Below are positions 63,050 through 64,000 of a stretch of DNA of 64,000 nt, piece by piece. Made by a program: the position numbers and the translations under genes. The notes beneath the pieces were generated by a model. That model did not search any database. It was not told the origin of the DNA and was given only the letters and a program-made list of their open reading frames with translations. The stretch comes from Bacteroidales bacterium (GTDB lineage Bacteria > Bacteroidota > Bacteroidia > Bacteroidales > GCA-2748055), in the NCBI GenBank assembly GCA_021738565.1, contig JAIPBT010000001.1:87015-151014 (forward strand), written 5' to 3'. The first letter of the stretch is position 1, and the number at the start of each line of letters is the position of its first letter.

Positions 63050-63490
63050 ACGTCTTGGTATTAATTTTATATTCTCTTGTTTCTTAAAGCTTTTCAGGCA
63101 GAATAAGTATTCCAGTATATCTGCATGTATTCTGCTAAATGTCCCGGTTCTCCCTGAAATAATTTGCATAACCAAGGGAATCGCGCATCTAATCGTAATA
63201 TGGCGCCCCCCTCAGCAACTCAGCGCCAGGCTCATGGTTCCTTTCTGTTCTTTGAATTGAATAAACCATCGTATAACAGGAATAAATTTACGCCAAACTT
63301 TTAAGATTTTCACAGTGTTGACAAAAGCCTGACTTAACCTTTTGATAAAAGCTGATTTTCCAAAGGTTTTCAGTAAAAAACAGCAATAGCAGCTACGCAA
63401 ATGCAAAAAACAGCGGTTCTGGTTCTGTTTTCTCCGCATCCCTGTCAGTAAAGTATGCATTGGTCGTTTATTAAGCGCCAGTCTGAAAAT
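63050..63490. other. Intergenic region without recognisable genes
   Basis: AT-rich. A minus-strand frame at 63212-63460 has Cys/Phe/Lys-rich text without protein character. The 5' region of the lipoprotein gene lies at the left. Nothing else is seen. Confidence 0.4.
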
Positions 63491-63493
63491 GCT

Positions 63494-63650
63494 AATAAGT
63501 GCTTGTCAATATCGTCGGGTGGCTGGATCATAATGTTCGTTTGCAAGGCCTGCGAAGTTGGGAAATGCGGAGTCCCGATATATTATCGGGATGAGCAATT
63601 TCCCGACGAGCGTAACGCAGCAAACGGACATTATGGACAGACACTAATAA
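63494..63650. repeat. Long nested hairpin repeat element
   Basis: Outer ends AATAAGTGCTTGTC (63494-63507) and GACAGACACTAATAA (63636-63650) are imperfect inverted repeats. Inside, TAATGTTCGTTTGC (63531-63544) pairs with GCAAACGGACATTA (63620-63633), GTTGGGAAATGC (63557-63568) with GCAATTTCCCGAC (63595-63607), and TCCCGATA (63573-63580) with TATCGGGA (63584-63591). The whole folds as one arm of about 155 bases. It shares ends and internal words with 50711-50850. Confidence 0.75.
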
Positions 63651-63741
63651 AAGTTAAAGGCGCCTGGTGTACTGAACAAAATGTCATTACCGGTGTATTA
63701 GGTAAGTATATAATGTATAACAATGTAAAATTGAAAGAACG

Positions 63742-63806
63742 ATGAACCCCTCATATACTATCGTTCGAAAAAGGTAATAAAAATACCATGAGGGTTCCAT
63801 GGCATT
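63742..63806 (+). repeat. 65-base structured direct repeat, copy 1
   Basis: From ATGAACCCCTCAT to CCATGGCATT. AACCCCTCAT and ATGAGGGTT inside it can pair. 56 of 65 bases are the same as copy 2 by eye, and the two copies start 136 bases apart. Confidence 0.8.
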
Positions 63807-63877
63807 GATATCGAAATTGTCATATTTTTGAGTTTTTAATTGTCAGAAATACAAATGTTTAACTAAATTATATAATA

Positions 63878-63942
63878 ATGAAACCCTCATGCACTATCGT
63901 TCACAACAGGGAATGAAAATAACATGAGGGTTCCATGGCATT
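63878..63942 (+). repeat. 65-base structured direct repeat, copy 2
   Basis: From ATGAAACCCTCAT to CCATGGCATT; AACCCTCATG pairs with CATGAGGGTT perfectly. The spacer between copies (63807-63877) is AT-rich and unrelated. A third copy at the same period would start just outside the window. Confidence 0.8.
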
Positions 63943-64000
63943 AGGATTAAGACATCTGTTTTTTTGAAGATATAATAGACTGAATATTAATAGTATAACT

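Noticed and set aside
63212..63460. Minus-strand frame of 82 codons.
   Set aside because: Low-complexity Cys/Phe/Lys/Arg composition, no neighbour on the same operon and no start signal; likely chance.
63494..63650. Hairpin considered as an integron attC site.
   Set aside because: The ends do not match the RYYYAAC/GTTRRRY core boxes and there is no integrase or gene cassette array.
63455..63745. Open frame of 96 codons on the plus strand near the right edge.
   Set aside because: It runs straight through the hairpin repeat (63494-63650), its text is Cys-rich without domain character, and it has no ribosome-binding site.
63742..63942. Two direct repeats considered as a CRISPR array.
   Set aside because: Repeats are 65 bases with 9 differences between copies, only two are visible, and no cas gene is near.
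1..64000. tRNA, rRNA, riboswitch or insertion sequence genes.
   Set aside because: I looked for T-loop words, long conserved rRNA stretches and transposase ORFs and recognised none; this is by eye, so a small RNA could be missed.

Overview
The window looks like a chromosomal piece of a Bacteroidota genome, most like an anaerobic or facultative marine or saline member of the Marinilabiliales type. The signs are a type IX secretion C-terminal domain on a 1511-residue surface protein, BACON-like domains, many short lipoprotein signals ending in Cys, Tat-exported sugar enzymes, alpha-L-fucosidase plus sulfatase, -7 boxes of the form TAnnTTTG, and few good Shine-Dalgarno sequences. I found no rRNA, tRNA, CRISPR array, insertion sequence or phage gene.

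Layout. 1-9.8 kb: end of a nitroreductase, a giant secreted beta-helix protein, a PiT/CysP-type anion permease, a Na+/H+ antiporter with an RCK-like tail, and an aspartokinase that resembles the ectoine-type Ask_Ect. 9.9-26.6 kb: one long minus-strand operon of 13 genes. It holds a HydC-HydB (NuoE-NuoF) fusion flavoprotein, a GltD-like FAD/Fe-S protein that has lost its NAD(P)H-binding domain, a NapH/NosR-like membrane polyferredoxin, a NapG-like Tat ferredoxin, a 65-residue exported four-Cys protein, one NHL propeller, six PQQ-like beta-propellers and a glycosyltransferase. I read it as a route from cytosolic NADH through the membrane to a periplasmic Fe-S protein, with propellers as partners. 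The end acceptor is not recognisable, and this is the best candidate for an undescribed system. 27-31.5 kb: a Tat-exported aldo/keto reductase, then a minus-strand oxidative L-fucose operon (mutarotase, lactonase, fucose dehydrogenase, Zn dehydrogenase). 31.7-38.5 kb: a DUF5060 glycosidase-like protein, a sodium:solute symporter with a small winged-helix protein, ablAB (N-epsilon-acetyl-beta-lysine osmolyte) and a MarR regulator. 38.6-47.3 kb: a Tat-exported fucose-isomerase-like protein and an operon of GH29 fucosidase, WbsX/GH99-like protein, sulfatase and GH74-like propeller. 47.4-53 kb: DEAD-box helicase, Hsp20, amidohydrolase, SGNH hydrolase. 53.3-56.5 kb: a six-gene DUF134/NifX/MinD-ferredoxin metallocluster cassette behind a perfect palindromic operator. 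56.6-63 kb: DUF1080 lipoprotein, a small unknown, MscS channel, Tat-exported sugar isomerase-like protein, RmuC, a GNAT-like protein and an exported RbsD/FucU-like lipoprotein.

How the parts fit. The fucosidase, sulfatase and the cytosolic L-fucose oxidation genes point to use of sulfated fucose-containing glycans. The antiporter, MscS channel, ablAB and Ask_Ect-like kinase point to salt adaptation. The long operon at 10-27 kb supplies an unusual NADH-linked electron-transfer chain.

The intergenic DNA is rich in dispersed repeats: an 8-bp-period family (GACRGTKN), a hairpin family with TTAGTG...CTGTC ends whose copies flank hsp20, a 44-bp element seen twice, and a pair of 65-bp structured direct repeats at the right edge.
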